DNA of 41,036 nucleotides from Moorena producens 3L (GCF_000211815.1 NZ_GL890924.1:35997-77032); one strand, 5' to 3'. Numbered from the stretch's first letter, positions 25,285 through 34,600 are shown. Notes: generated by a model from the letters alone, not told the origin. Numbers and translations: made by a program.

Positions 25285-26425
25285 TGCCACAGATAAATTG
25301 AGTATAGTCCTTCTTTCCACTGGTTTAGGAGTAGGGGGAGCAGAACAACAAGTTATGTATCTTGCCCATGCTTTAGTAGCTAAAGGTCACCAAGTAAGGA
25401 TTCTTTCTCTAATTCCCATAGGTCAAATGGGTTTAGAAGCCCAAGCCCAAGGATTATCTGTCCATAGTTTAAACATGAAACGGGGTGTACCAGAACCCAG
25501 GGCACTACTAGAGTTAATTAATCTCTTACGCCAATGGCAACCGCAAATTGTACACAGTCATATGTTCCACGCTAATCTGATGGCTAGGATCGCCAGGATT
25601 TTTACTCCCATACAGGTTTTGGTGGCTACAGCTCATAATCTTAAAGAGGGGGGACGTTGGCGAGAAATTGCCTACCGTTGCACAGATCCTTGGTGTGATT
25701 TAACTACTCAGGTGAGTCAAGCCGGTTTGGAACGCTACATCAAAGTGGGGGTAGTACCCAAACAGAAAATTAAATTTATACCCAATGTTGTGGACAGTGA
25801 AAAATTTCAACATCACCCTGAAGTACGCAGCAAAATTCGCCGGGAATTAAATCTAGGAGATGAATTTGTTTGGTTAGCAGCAGGGCGTAACCATGAGCAA
25901 AAAGATTATCCCAATATGCTCAAAGCCTTTGCTAAAATTGCTCAAAGATATAAAAATGCAATTCTACTGATTGCTGGAGATGGTTTGTTAGGTTCTAAGG
26001 AAGAAACTTTGGCGGACAAGTTGGGCATTCAATCCCAAGTAAGATTTTTAGGGGTACGCCGGGATATACCAGCTTTGATGAGTGCTGCCGATGCTTATTT
26101 GATGTCGTCAGCTTGGGAAGGAATGCCAGTAGTACTTTTAGAAGCATCTGCTTCTGGTTTACCTATGGTAGCTACTGATGTTGGGGGTAATCGTGAGGTT
26201 GTATTAGATGAAAAAAGTGGCTTTTTAGTTCCCCCACAGTCTCCTGAATCCCTGACACAAGCTATGCTGCATTTGATGGAACTTTCTCCAGAGAAACGTA
26301 AGCAAATTGGTGAAATCGGGCGCTCTCACGTCGAATCGAACTATAGCATTGAGCGAGTAATGGAGATCTGGGAAAAACTTTACAGGACAGTGTTAGCGAA
26401 AAAAAGGTGTTTAGGTTCTCAATAA
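25277..26425 (+). CDS. Glycosyltransferase, GT4 family (EPS arm, third)
   Basis: A 382-residue GT-B enzyme with the N-terminal STGLGVGGAEQQVMYLAHAL and a histidine-containing VHSHMFHANLMARI segment seen in many GT4 members. GRNHEQKDYPNMLKAFAKIA opens the second domain. The E-x7-E motif is E281/E289 (EGMPVVLLEASASGLPM), followed by DVGGNREVV. It overlaps the previous gene by 8 bp. The next coding region begins after about 70 bp with the frameshifted methyltransferase. Confidence 0.88.
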   Translation: MSNATDKLSIVLLSTGLGVGGAEQQVMYLAHALVAKGHQVRILSLIPIGQMGLEAQAQGLSVHSLNMKRGVPEPRALLELINLLRQWQPQIVHSHMFHANLMARIARIFTPIQVLVATAHNLKEGGRWREIAYRCTDPWCDLTTQVSQAGLERYIKVGVVPKQKIKFIPNVVDSEKFQHHPEVRSKIRRELNLGDEFVWLAAGRNHEQKDYPNMLKAFAKIAQRYKNAILLIAGDGLLGSKEETLADKLGIQSQVRFLGVRRDIPALMSAADAYLMSSAWEGMPVVLLEASASGLPMVATDVGGNREVVLDEKSGFLVPPQSPESLTQAMLHLMELSPEKRKQIGEIGRSHVESNYSIERVMEIWEKLYRTVLAKKRCLGSQ

Positions 26426-26497
26426 TCCTTTCAATCAATTGAACTTACATTAACTTGAGGTCTGACATTTCATTGCCCATTTATAAGTGATTCAATC

Positions 26498-26629
26498 ATG
26501 TTAAAGCAATATAGCCCATGGTGGTTAAAAATAATAGCTAAGTTAGTACTCTCTAGATTACCAATTAGCTACGATTTTTGGAAGAGCATCTCATGGTTCG
26601 AGCATGGAAATATGCATGCAAAATTATAA
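26498..26629 (+). pseudogene. Frameshifted N-terminal part of the EPS methyltransferase
   Basis: From ATG 26498 the frame encodes MLKQYSPWWLKIIAKLVL, then SRLPISYDFWKSISWFEHGN, and ends at TAA 26627. That is the sort of N-terminus this methyltransferase family has. The downstream gene continues as QNYNYAYNVFKKHF in the next frame. One extra base between about 26606 and 26621 (ATGCATGCAAAA region) explains the break, so a single ancestral gene spans 26498-27356. A sequencing error is possible. Confidence 0.7.
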
Positions 26630-27356
26630 TTATGCATATAACGTCTTCAAAAAGCATTTTGATAGAGCAAAAGCAAAGTCAGGTTTTGTTAGCTTAGAAC
26701 TTGGAGTGGGCGATTCGTTATCATCAGCCATTATCAGCTATGCTTTTGGAGGATCGGCTTCCTACTTAGTTGATGTTGGAGATTTTGCACAGAAAGATAT
26801 AGAAATGTATAAAGCATTGCTACTCTTTCTCGATCAGAAAGGATTGCCTGTACAAGATTTACAAAATCTAGAGTCTTTACCGGATATTCTAAATGAATGC
26901 TCAGCTAACTATTTAACCTCAGGTTTATCATCTCTAAAAGCCATACCTGATCAATCTGTGGATTTTATATGGTCTCACGCTGTACTGGAGCATATTAGAC
27001 GTGGAGAGTTCCTTGATACATTCAAAGAATTGCGACGAGTAATTCGTGATGATGGAATCTGTTCCCATGAAATTGATTTAAAGGATCATTTAGCAAAAGG
27101 TTTGAATAATCTTAGATTCCCTGAGCAGATCTGGGAATCTGACTTTATGTCTCGATCAGGGTTTTACACTAATAGAATTCAATACACTGAGATGATAAGC
27201 CTTTTTAAGATGGCAGATTTTGATGTTGAAGTTGTGGAAGCAAATCGTTGGCCTGATCTTCCAATAAAGAGGGCAAATCTATCAAAATTATTTCAACATC
27301 TACCTGATGAAGAATTATGTGTATCAGAATTCTCTGTAATACTCAAACCAGTGTAG
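26604..27356 (+). CDS. SAM-dependent methyltransferase (N-terminus lost by frameshift)
   Basis: This 250-codon frame carries the catalytic core of a class I methyltransferase. Motif I is SLELGVGDS at about 30-38, an acidic post-I segment is YLVDVGDF, and VDFIWSHAVLEHI is the methyltransf_11-type motif IV region. ELRRVIRDDGICSHEIDL follows. Similar enzymes occur in polysaccharide loci and may methylate a sugar or its carrier. The first four codons (MEIC) come from out-of-frame reading, and about 38 ancestral residues lie upstream in another frame at 26498-26629. The core may still be made from 26604 or 26616, but activity is doubtful. It sits between GT4 genes in the EPS arm. Confidence 0.78.
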   Translation: MEICMQNYNYAYNVFKKHFDRAKAKSGFVSLELGVGDSLSSAIISYAFGGSASYLVDVGDFAQKDIEMYKALLLFLDQKGLPVQDLQNLESLPDILNECSANYLTSGLSSLKAIPDQSVDFIWSHAVLEHIRRGEFLDTFKELRRVIRDDGICSHEIDLKDHLAKGLNNLRFPEQIWESDFMSRSGFYTNRIQYTEMISLFKMADFDVEVVEANRWPDLPIKRANLSKLFQHLPDEELCVSEFSVILKPV

Positions 27357-27425
27357 TATCTAGATATTTCACTAACCTGGAAAGCTATCCATAGTCTATT
27401 TCAGTAAACTTAAATTAGCAAATCT

Positions 27426-28604
27426 ATGTTAGTAACAACTGATCTCAAAACTAAGCCTAAAGTTCTAAACATTGTTACTCGCTTGGCGGTTGGAGGAGCT
27501 CAAGATACGAGCCTCCTCACAGTCAAAAAACATGATCGTACTCGATTTACTGTACATTATGCCTCTAATCCTGATGGCTATTGGATAGAACGTGCTCAAC
27601 AAGCTGCTGACAAATTTTATCCTCTTCCCCATCTCATTCGTCCTCTTCATCCCACTCAAGATTTTCAGGCATTATTGGATATTGTACGACTGCTACGCCA
27701 AGAGCAATTTGACATTGTTCATACCCACAGCTCAAAAGCTGGAATCTTAGGTCGCTTAGCTGCTCGCATTGCCAGGGTTCCTGTGGTTGTTCACACCATT
27801 CATGGTTTTCCCTTCAACGACTTTATGCCTGCTTGGAAGCGTCAACTCTATATCAACCTAGAACGGAGTGTCCGATCTTGCACTGATTTTTTTATTACCG
27901 TTAGTGAACTCAACCGTCAACAAGCTGCTCAACTAGGTATATTAAGTCTGGAAAACTCTAAGACTGTTTATGGTGGCATTGACTTGACTAAGTTAGACTA
28001 CCCGTCTAATCCTACAGAAATGAGGCATAAATTGGGAATTCCCGATGCTTGGCAAACGATTGTCATGGTAGGACGTTTAGATGAACAAAAAGCACCTTAC
28101 TTTTTGATTGATGCTTTCTCCCAAATACTTGCAAAATTTCCTAAAACAATTTTACTTATTGTGGGTGAAGGACAGCTACAACCCCGCTTAGAAACTCAAA
28201 CCCAAAAGCTGGGCATTAAGGAGAATGTAAAATTTTTAGGTTCTCGGGAAGATGTCCCTGAAATTTTAAAAATCGCTGATATTTTCGCTCTTTCTTCCCT
28301 TTGGGAAGGGCTAAGTCGAGCCATGACTGAAGCTATGCTACTGGGTACACCAGTTGTTGTCCCGAATATTTATGGTATGCCAGAAGTTGTACATCATAAT
28401 GAAACTGGTCTACTCTTTCCGCCTCGGGATACTGAGGAATTAGCAGCTCATTTAACTGACTTGCTTCAAAATCCTCAAGAAAGAGAACGCCTTGGTCAAA
28501 ATGCAAAAAAACTAACTAGAAAACTTTTTGATGCTAATGTAATGGTACAAACAATTGAGACAATTTATTCTGAATTAATAGTTGATAAGTTGATGTGCAT
28601 TTAA
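27426..28604 (+). CDS. Glycosyltransferase, GT4 family (EPS arm, fourth)
   Basis: A 392-residue GT-B enzyme. LNIVTRLAVGGAQDTSLLTV opens the first domain and FDIVHTHSSKAGILGRLAA is the characteristic acceptor-side segment. GRLDEQKAPYFLIDAF opens the second domain. The E-x7-E pair is E294/E302 (EGLSRAMTEAMLLGTPVVV), then YGMPEVV. It resembles WcfI/EpsD-like GT4 proteins. It is the last rightward gene of the contiguous arm, starting 69 bp after the methyltransferase and followed by a 400-bp repeat region. Confidence 0.88.
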   Translation: MLVTTDLKTKPKVLNIVTRLAVGGAQDTSLLTVKKHDRTRFTVHYASNPDGYWIERAQQAADKFYPLPHLIRPLHPTQDFQALLDIVRLLRQEQFDIVHTHSSKAGILGRLAARIARVPVVVHTIHGFPFNDFMPAWKRQLYINLERSVRSCTDFFITVSELNRQQAAQLGILSLENSKTVYGGIDLTKLDYPSNPTEMRHKLGIPDAWQTIVMVGRLDEQKAPYFLIDAFSQILAKFPKTILLIVGEGQLQPRLETQTQKLGIKENVKFLGSREDVPEILKIADIFALSSLWEGLSRAMTEAMLLGTPVVVPNIYGMPEVVHHNETGLLFPPRDTEELAAHLTDLLQNPQERERLGQNAKKLTRKLFDANVMVQTIETIYSELIVDKLMCI

Positions 28605-28636
28605 ATTGGTTATTCGCCGTTCCGTGTGGGTTCATC

Positions 28637-28832
28637 TCACTGTCTTGATGCAAAGCGCGAGTGGGGAGGGGCTGTGTGGGTCACCTGCGTCCGCACCGCT
28701 GTTTGCCCCGTGGAAACCACGCCAGTCGCTCATGGGGTGGCCTGCTTTGACCGCGCTGGCTGCCTAAGACCGCACCGGTAGTCGCTCATAGGGTGGCCTG
28801 CTTTGACCGCGCCACCTCCCTGCATCGCTTTT
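28637..28832. repeat. Dispersed repeat, family A, expanded copy
   Basis: It begins TGTCTTGATGCAAAGCGCGA and ends CTGCATCGCTTTT as in the other family A copies. The interior is replaced by two copies of a segment with GTCGCTCATGGGGTGGCCTG and TTTGACCGCGC (near 28727 and 28780). No gene is seen in 28605-29014. Confidence 0.7.
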
Positions 28833-29014
28833 GCAAAAATACGACCATTGAAGGCTAATATTATGTCAGGATAATGACCCTTAATAAAAATCTCCCACAC
28901 TCCTCTGAGTTATAGATTTACAACAAAAAGATGCACCCGTTCCTTGATCCGAAGTTCCCCGTTCCCTTTGAGCAATTTAGGTATCCCAATCTAAATGCTG
29001 AACAGCTTAAACTT

Positions 29015-29635
29015 TCATGACTTCAAATTTGGGTTCAAACTTGCCCCACTCTTTCCAGTCACAATCCAGAGGAGAGAACGAATACAGTCTCGAATAACTC
29101 GTATTTTTGACTCTTTTGGATAGCCTTTTGAGGGGACAGAAACAGGAGTGAAAGTAATACCCCGACTACCAAAAACAAAAGTTGCTATTGCCCGGGATCT
29201 TACCATATGATAATCCGAGGTGACTAGGTAGATATGTTGAATATCCTGCCGATAAAAATAGTTAACTGTGCAAGTAAAATTTGTCACCGTATCCGTGGGA
29301 CAAAAATCATAGTGAATTCGCTGGTCTGAGATTCCTACTTTTCGGAAAATCTGCCTGTTACGCTCAAAATTACTGTAGTAGTCAGAAACCCAAATATCTA
29401 ATTCAGGATGGGAGTGGGAAAACTGGGCAGTGAATTTGAAGCGATCTTTATTACTACCAAGAACCAAAATAGCCTGGGGTGCTGGTTCTTGATGGCGTGC
29501 AATGGCTAAACGTAAGGGAATGATACTAATAAAAAACAGTCCCATAGGAAGCAAAACAAGCCACAACTTATTGAGTCTAATTTTTGCAATTGGAAAGCTC
29601 ATAAAATCCTTGAATAGCCTATTGTTTATACTCAT
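29015..29635 (-). CDS. YdcF/SanA family (DUF218) protein
   Basis: A 206-residue protein with one membrane segment near residues 24-45 and an extracytoplasmic DUF218 domain. The landmark strands are AILVLGSNKDRF, then DIWVSDYYSNFERNRQIF, then HIYLVTSDYHMVRSRAIATF. The last is the conserved TSxYHMxRA-like motif of the family. Members (SanA, ElyC, YdcF) affect envelope integrity or peptidoglycan and lipid-carrier traffic in bacteria; the biochemical activity is unclear. A strong AAGGAGG at 29639-29645 lies only 3 bases upstream of the ATG, unusually good and close for this window. The gene is opposite in strand to its neighbours but inside the EPS locus. Confidence 0.82.
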   Translation of the reverse strand: MSINNRLFKDFMSFPIAKIRLNKLWLVLLPMGLFFISIIPLRLAIARHQEPAPQAILVLGSNKDRFKFTAQFSHSHPELDIWVSDYYSNFERNRQIFRKVGISDQRIHYDFCPTDTVTNFTCTVNYFYRQDIQHIYLVTSDYHMVRSRAIATFVFGSRGITFTPVSVPSKGYPKESKIRVIRDCIRSLLWIVTGKSGASLNPNLKS

Positions 29636-29696
29636 AATCCTCCTTAATAACTAGCCATCCAATTCGGACTCTAATAGCTCTTATTGTATAATGTGT

Positions 29697-29862
29697 TCTA
29701 GTCTAATGAGGTACAGATCATTTTTTCCCTGTTCCCTGTTCCCTGTTCCCTGTTCCCTGTTCCCTGCTCCCTGCTCCCTGCTCCCTGCTCCCTGTTCCCT
29801 GCTCCCTGCTCCCTGCTCCCTAAAAAAATGTACCTCACCTAATTGAAAACCGCTAGAGTTAG
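29697..29862 (-). mobile_element. MITE-like inverted-repeat element with heptamer core, copy 2
   Basis: This is the same element as at 18415-18617, inverted. One end reads CTAATGAGGTACAG and the other TGTACCTCACCTAATTGAAA followed by ACCGCTA. The core is a run of about sixteen TTCCCTG and CTCCCTG heptamers, the complement of the GGGAGCA core. It lies between the divergent YdcF and epimerase-like genes. Confidence 0.75.
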
Positions 29863-29919
29863 TAGTACCGATAGTTGAAAGCCATCACTGAATCACTTCC
29901 AACTTAGCACATAGCGATT

Positions 29920-30903
29920 ATGAAACATATTCTTGTTACTGGGGCAACTGGCTTCATTGCTAGTCATCTTTTGCCTATTCTCCATCAGCGAGGTTGGCAA
30001 ATCACCGCAGCAGTGCGTAACCAATTTTTCCATCCCCCAGACATCTCCCTCAAAACCATTGCTGTAGGTGATATCAATCGTCATACTGATTGGAGTAAGG
30101 CTCTTGAAGGCATCGACACCGTAATTCACCTAGCCGCAAGGGCTCACATCTTACAGGACGACGCACCGAATCCGGAAGCAGAATTTCTGGAAGTGAATAC
30201 CTTAGGTACTACTCAGCTAGTTAAACATGCCATTAAAGCTGGTGTACAGCATTTTATATTCATTAGCTCTATTGGTGCTATGGCTACCTTAAGTGATCAG
30301 ATTCTCACCGAAAACTCTCCTTGCCAACCTGATACTCCCTATGGATGCAGCAAATTGAAAGCAGAACAGGCTTTAATTGAGTTAGCTAGCTCAAGCAACA
30401 AGATGACTTGGACTATTTTGCGTCCTACCCTAGTTTATGGTCAGGGCAATCCAGGTAATATGGAACGTTTAATTAAATTAGTACAGAAAAAATTACCCCT
30501 ACCCTTTGGCTCTTTAAATAATCGCCGTAGTTTGGTTTTTGTAGGCAACTTAGTAGATGCGATCGCCACTATTATCACCCATCCCCAAGCTAAAAACCAA
30601 ACGTTCCTGATCAGCGACGGCGAAGACCTCTCAACAACGCAACTGATCAGACAAATTGCTCAATGTCTAGAACTACCCTGTCATATCTTGCCAATTCCCC
30701 TGAGCTTATTGAGGCTAGCCGGTAATTTTGGAGATACTGTAGAACTAATCACCAGGCGAACTTTCATCCTCAATAGTTCAATGATTTCTCGATTGGATGG
30801 TTCCCTATGGGTTGATAGTAGCAAACTTTGTCAGACTCTCAACTGGCAACCACCCTATACCCTGGAGCAAGGATTAATATCAAGTCTGGTTGAATACCCA
30901 TAA
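29920..30903 (+). CDS. NAD-dependent epimerase/4-ketoreductase, WbpV-like
   Basis: A 327-residue extended SDR. The dinucleotide-binding motif TGATGFIAS at 7-15 has alanine at the usual third glycine (G8-x2-G11-x2-A14). The catalytic serine lies in FISSIGA (S116/S117), with Y141 and K145 in YGCSK. NRRSLVFVGNLVDAI and the C-terminal WVDSSKLCQTLNWQPPYTLEQG are typical of the WbpV/UDP-4-keto-6-deoxy-HexNAc reductase group. With WbpM- and WbpL-like genes nearby, it probably reduces UDP-4-keto-6-deoxy-GlcNAc to UDP-QuiNAc or FucNAc. The sugar assignment is inference. It is convergent with the wbpM-like gene. Confidence 0.82.
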   Translation: MKHILVTGATGFIASHLLPILHQRGWQITAAVRNQFFHPPDISLKTIAVGDINRHTDWSKALEGIDTVIHLAARAHILQDDAPNPEAEFLEVNTLGTTQLVKHAIKAGVQHFIFISSIGAMATLSDQILTENSPCQPDTPYGCSKLKAEQALIELASSSNKMTWTILRPTLVYGQGNPGNMERLIKLVQKKLPLPFGSLNNRRSLVFVGNLVDAIATIITHPQAKNQTFLISDGEDLSTTQLIRQIAQCLELPCHILPIPLSLLRLAGNFGDTVELITRRTFILNSSMISRLDGSLWVDSSKLCQTLNWQPPYTLEQGLISSLVEYP

Positions 30904-31111
30904 TTAAGGAGAGTGTGGGGAGGGTGGGGAGGGTGGGAGGTGTGGGGAGATGGGGAGATGGGAAGATAGGGGATATTTTTGCGCATTTGCCCCCGTTGGT
31001 CCCCATCTTTAAAAAAGCGAAGCATCCGCTAATTCCCCCCCCGGTGCGCTTGACCTAGGCGAATTAAATTCGCCACGGGTCGCACCGCCAAATTGGGGGG
31101 TTAGGGGGGAT
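30904..31111. repeat. Repeat block between convergent epimerase and dehydratase genes
   Basis: It contains GGGAGGGTG and GGGGAGAT tandem units (30911-30975). An inner part of family A follows at 31042-31087 (GGTGCGCTTGACC, GCGAATTAAATTCGC, GGTCGCACC), and a GGGGGGTTAGGGGGGAT motif at 31095-31111. No gene is present. Confidence 0.75.
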
Positions 31112-31146
31112 TGCTTCTGCCTTCGATTCGCGCCTCGTGTAAGTAT

Positions 31147-33063
31147 TCAACCGCACATCATATTAATGGGGACATTACAACCAGAAGGCTGGTACTCTGG
31201 CACCAGATTACACAGTTGAGTAACAATACCTGCACGATCATTGAGTCGAGCTTTATCAACCAGAACTGTCAACTGCGGTTGCAAAATCTCCCAACTCCAA
31301 AAATATTCTTGAGCAGAGAAAATTTTATGATGTCGCGTGGGTTTGACATTATCCCCAGATATCAGCAACTCCTCATAGAGTTTTTCCCCTGGTCGCAATC
31401 CCGTTATTTTGATCTCAATGTCCTGTTGGGGAATAAGCCCACTCAAACGAATCATTTGCAAAGCGAGATCGTAAATGCGAATTGGTTCTCCCATATCCAG
31501 CAAGAATACCTCTCCTCCACTTGCCATTGCCCCTGCTTGCATCACTAAGCGAGCGGCCTCAGGAATGGTCATGAAATAGCGAGTAATTTCCCGATGGGTA
31601 ACGGTAATGGGTTGACCTTGGTCAATTTGTCGGGAGAAGCGAGGCACAACCGAACCACTACTATTAAGGACGTTGCCAAATCTGACAATGGCAAAGCGGG
31701 TAGAATGTCCTGGTTGAGCTGCTAATGCCTGTACTACCAACTCTGCTACCCGTTTACTAGCGCCCATAATATTGGTAGGACGTACCGCTTTGTCAGTGGA
31801 AATCAAGACAAAGTTTTTCACAGCGCACTCAATGGCACAGCGGACAGTAGTCCAGGTTCCTAAAACGTTGTTCTCAATGCCTCGCGCTGCATTTACTTCT
31901 ACAAGAGGAACGTGCTTGTAGGCTGCTGCATGGTAGACTGTCTCGACTTGATGATCCCTTAAAACAGTACTGAGATGATCCTTATCGGTGACATTGCCTA
32001 GGTAAGCAAAGCGCTGCAATTGAGGATAGGTTTCTGCTAGTTCGAGGTCAATATTGTAGAGAGCAAATTCACTGAGTTCGTAGAGTACTAGACACTGGGG
32101 CTGCTGCTGAGCAATTTGGCGACACAGTTCTGAACCAATGGAGCCTCCTGCACCAGTCACCAGCACTACTTTTCCTGTCACCTGCATTTGTAATAGTTCA
32201 AGATCAGGTGCAGCTTCTTCTCGTCCGAGGAGGTCAGCAATATCAATGTTGCGAAGTTTCTGAATAGAAACTCCACCAGAGAGTATTTCATTTAAGGAGG
32301 GTACGGTTTTAACAGGAATTGAAAGACTCTGTAGGCGTTCTAGAATACAGCGTTTTGTTTCTTTTGTTACCGAAGGCATTGCCAAAATTACCGTATCAAA
32401 AGCTTTTTGTCGCCAAAGTAACCGCAACTTAGCAGGAGAGTAAACCTTGAGTCCCTGTATGACTACACGGTGTTGCAAATCCGAGTTGTCATCGATAAAG
32501 GCAATTAGTCGGTAAGTTCGCTGATTAGCTAAAGCAGCAGCAAGCTGAGAACCTGCTGCCCCTGCACCATAGATCACTAGCCGTTCTGGCGGTAAATTGC
32601 TATGGGCGTAATAGGCTAGATTATGAGTTGAGCTGCGAATTAGCAGTCGTAACCCAATCAGGAGAAATAGAGTAAGGAAGGCATCAATAATCAGAACTGA
32701 GCGAGGAAGAGGCCAAGAACCGTGTAAGTAAGCGAGGATCACTAAAACTCCGGAACTGTAGAAAACAGCTTGGAGTGCTGTGGTAATAAACTCTAGGCTT
32801 GTGTAGCGCAGAATAGGACGATAAATGCCACAGACTTGGAAGCCTATAAGTTTGACCACAATTAACAGGATAATTAGCCAAGCATACTGAACAATTCCTG
32901 AGAGGGGAAGTGTTTCGTCGAAGCGGAGCCAAAAAGCTAGATAAATAGCAAGGCAAAATAAAAATGCATCTAGAGCAACGAGGAACTGGCGCTTCTGCCG
33001 TCTGGAGATTGAGTTATAGCCACCATAAAGCTTAATCAGCAGGTAGTTAATATAGGATTTCAT
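31147..33063 (-). CDS. WbpM/CapD-like UDP-GlcNAc 4,6-dehydratase, membrane-anchored
   Basis: A 638-residue protein, the standard length for the long WbpM/PglF/FlaA1-type dehydratases. Four membrane helices lie in residues 28-145. A CoA-binding-like Rossmann domain follows (RLVIYGAGAAGSQLAAAL at 161-178). The catalytic SDR has TGAGGSIG at 303-310, AAYKHVPLVE at 380-389, STDKAVRPTN at 422-431, and M433 with K437 as the SMK-type replacement for the usual Tyr-Lys pair. It should convert UDP-GlcNAc to UDP-4-keto-6-deoxy-GlcNAc at the membrane, supplying the WbpV-like reductase. It is the first leftward gene, with a long upstream region mirroring that of the wzc-like gene. Confidence 0.9.
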   Translation of the reverse strand: MKSYINYLLIKLYGGYNSISRRQKRQFLVALDAFLFCLAIYLAFWLRFDETLPLSGIVQYAWLIILLIVVKLIGFQVCGIYRPILRYTSLEFITTALQAVFYSSGVLVILAYLHGSWPLPRSVLIIDAFLTLFLLIGLRLLIRSSTHNLAYYAHSNLPPERLVIYGAGAAGSQLAAALANQRTYRLIAFIDDNSDLQHRVVIQGLKVYSPAKLRLLWRQKAFDTVILAMPSVTKETKRCILERLQSLSIPVKTVPSLNEILSGGVSIQKLRNIDIADLLGREEAAPDLELLQMQVTGKVVLVTGAGGSIGSELCRQIAQQQPQCLVLYELSEFALYNIDLELAETYPQLQRFAYLGNVTDKDHLSTVLRDHQVETVYHAAAYKHVPLVEVNAARGIENNVLGTWTTVRCAIECAVKNFVLISTDKAVRPTNIMGASKRVAELVVQALAAQPGHSTRFAIVRFGNVLNSSGSVVPRFSRQIDQGQPITVTHREITRYFMTIPEAARLVMQAGAMASGGEVFLLDMGEPIRIYDLALQMIRLSGLIPQQDIEIKITGLRPGEKLYEELLISGDNVKPTRHHKIFSAQEYFWSWEILQPQLTVLVDKARLNDRAGIVTQLCNLVPEYQPSGCNVPINMMCG

Positions 33064-33294
33064 AAAGATAACGAATTCAGAAGGTTATTGCTTGTGCGAT
33101 TTAGGGTCACTGGAACCCTAGATTAATGATTCTCTGCCCCACCAGTGGCACGACAGCGCTGACTAGAGCTAGATCCGCCCCTATCTGTAGCGACGACCTC
33201 CAAACAACGGGATTTTCGACCCAGATTGGGGGGAGATTGGGGTAAGACCGAGATAGGGATACTGTGGGAAAAAGTGCAATTGGCACTTAAGTAG

Positions 33295-33342
33295 AGGCAG
33301 TGCTGATTCTGGCGATGATTCCCCATAGCATTTCTATTTGAG
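33295..33342 (-). promoter_or_regulatory. Right copy of 48-bp mirrored proximal block
   Basis: Reverse complement of 15898-15945 with three mismatches, starting 232 bp upstream of the wbpM-like ATG. Conservation outside the block is lost on both sides, which makes the block stand out. Confidence 0.6.
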
Positions 33343-33853
33343 ATGTAAACATAGAAGTGATAGAACAAGGTAACTTCGGATCAGGGAACTTCGGATCAGT
33401 ATGAAAGAGGGATGCATCAAGACGATCCGAGGATTTTTTGGTGTGCTGATAAATCAGTCTTGGGTTTTATGAGCTATTTGGAAATGCTATATATAGCGTT
33501 TCTCATAGCTATGAGGTACAGTTTTGATTGGCGCTGATTGCCTTTAAGACCTTATTAATTCTGCCCTCTGCCTTCTGCCTTCTGCCTTAAAAGCATAAGC
33601 TTTGTCCTCACTCGTCCTGAGAATTTATAGAGTTAACCATAGTGTGTTCACCAACTAAGTAGTATTGTTGGAATCGTTCCCCTTGAACCCTATAGATAAT
33701 AGGTGGATGGCATTGATTAACATCCCTAATCTAGGATAAAAATATTTTTTTTCACTAAAAGAATTATTCGGTGGTCATCATAATACAATAAAAAAATGTT
33801 AATAACTCAATTAACAAGCATCATAATTTTGGAATTAAACCATGAAGTATCCC

Positions 33854-34087
33854 GATTATTAATACACCGTATCAACTCTAAATCCGGATAGTAAAAAAAA
33901 ATGAATAGCTACTATATTTAGAAAGAGATAACACTAGTTTGTGAATAGTTTGTGAATTACTCTAAAATGAACAAATGGTGAAATTATTTGCAGAAAAATT
34001 TTTCAGAAAACTATGAAGACTACCGAAAGCACCGGACATGATATAATCTCATCTCCGGTTAATCACTTCCCAACCCAAATAGTCCCT
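33854..34087 (-). promoter_or_regulatory. Right copy of mirrored upstream element of the EPS locus
   Basis: Inverted copy of 15576-15810. The dyad at 34031-34059 keeps the ACCGGA/TCCGGT arms while its loop differs from the left copy. The ATTCACAAACTATTCACA motif is kept. It is about 790 bp upstream of the wbpM-like start. A stretch of about 510 bp separates it from the 48-bp block, against 87 bp on the left, so extra DNA may have been inserted here. Confidence 0.6.
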
Positions 34088-34556
34088 CTTAAGGGGTGAA
34101 AATATGGCTACACTATAGACTTTATAAGGGATAGAGCTTTCATGTCTTTGATAAAATTGAGGTGTTTATGAGGTTTGAGATTCATCAGATCAGTAGCTAG
34201 GTCTGACCAAAGTTCCATCGATTCAACCCAGATAGATCCATATAATTATATCCAAAAATCACTGTGCCTTTTCACAGAACGTTTCTCTTCATTCGGGTGA
34301 AAAATATACTCATCCACTCTCATTTTTTGTAAATATTATAAGGAAACTTATATCAATTAAAATAAGCGATATTAATGAGCAATATAATACCAAGTTAACC
34401 CTGAATATTAACTATCGTGTTTACCCGATTTTCGCCTCCAGTTTTGTAATATCTGAACATTGTATCAATACCCCAACGAGCCGCCTAAAATGATAAAGTA
34501 AGTTGACTAATATCATGTCCGTTTGAATACTTATACTAAGCGCCGAAAGCAAGGCA

Positions 34557-34600
34557 GAAGGCAGAAGGCAGAAGGCAGAAGGCAGAAGGCAGAAGGCAGA
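34557..34600. repeat. Heptamer tandem repeat (GGCAGAA)
   Basis: About six perfect copies of GGCAGAA. The complementary TTCTGCC units occur at 33560-33589 and 35163-35183. Confidence 0.88.

Noticed and set aside
33123..33368. 81-codon minus-strand frame upstream of the wbpM-like gene
   Set aside because: It shows no domain, its composition is odd, and it overlaps the conserved 48-bp regulatory block.
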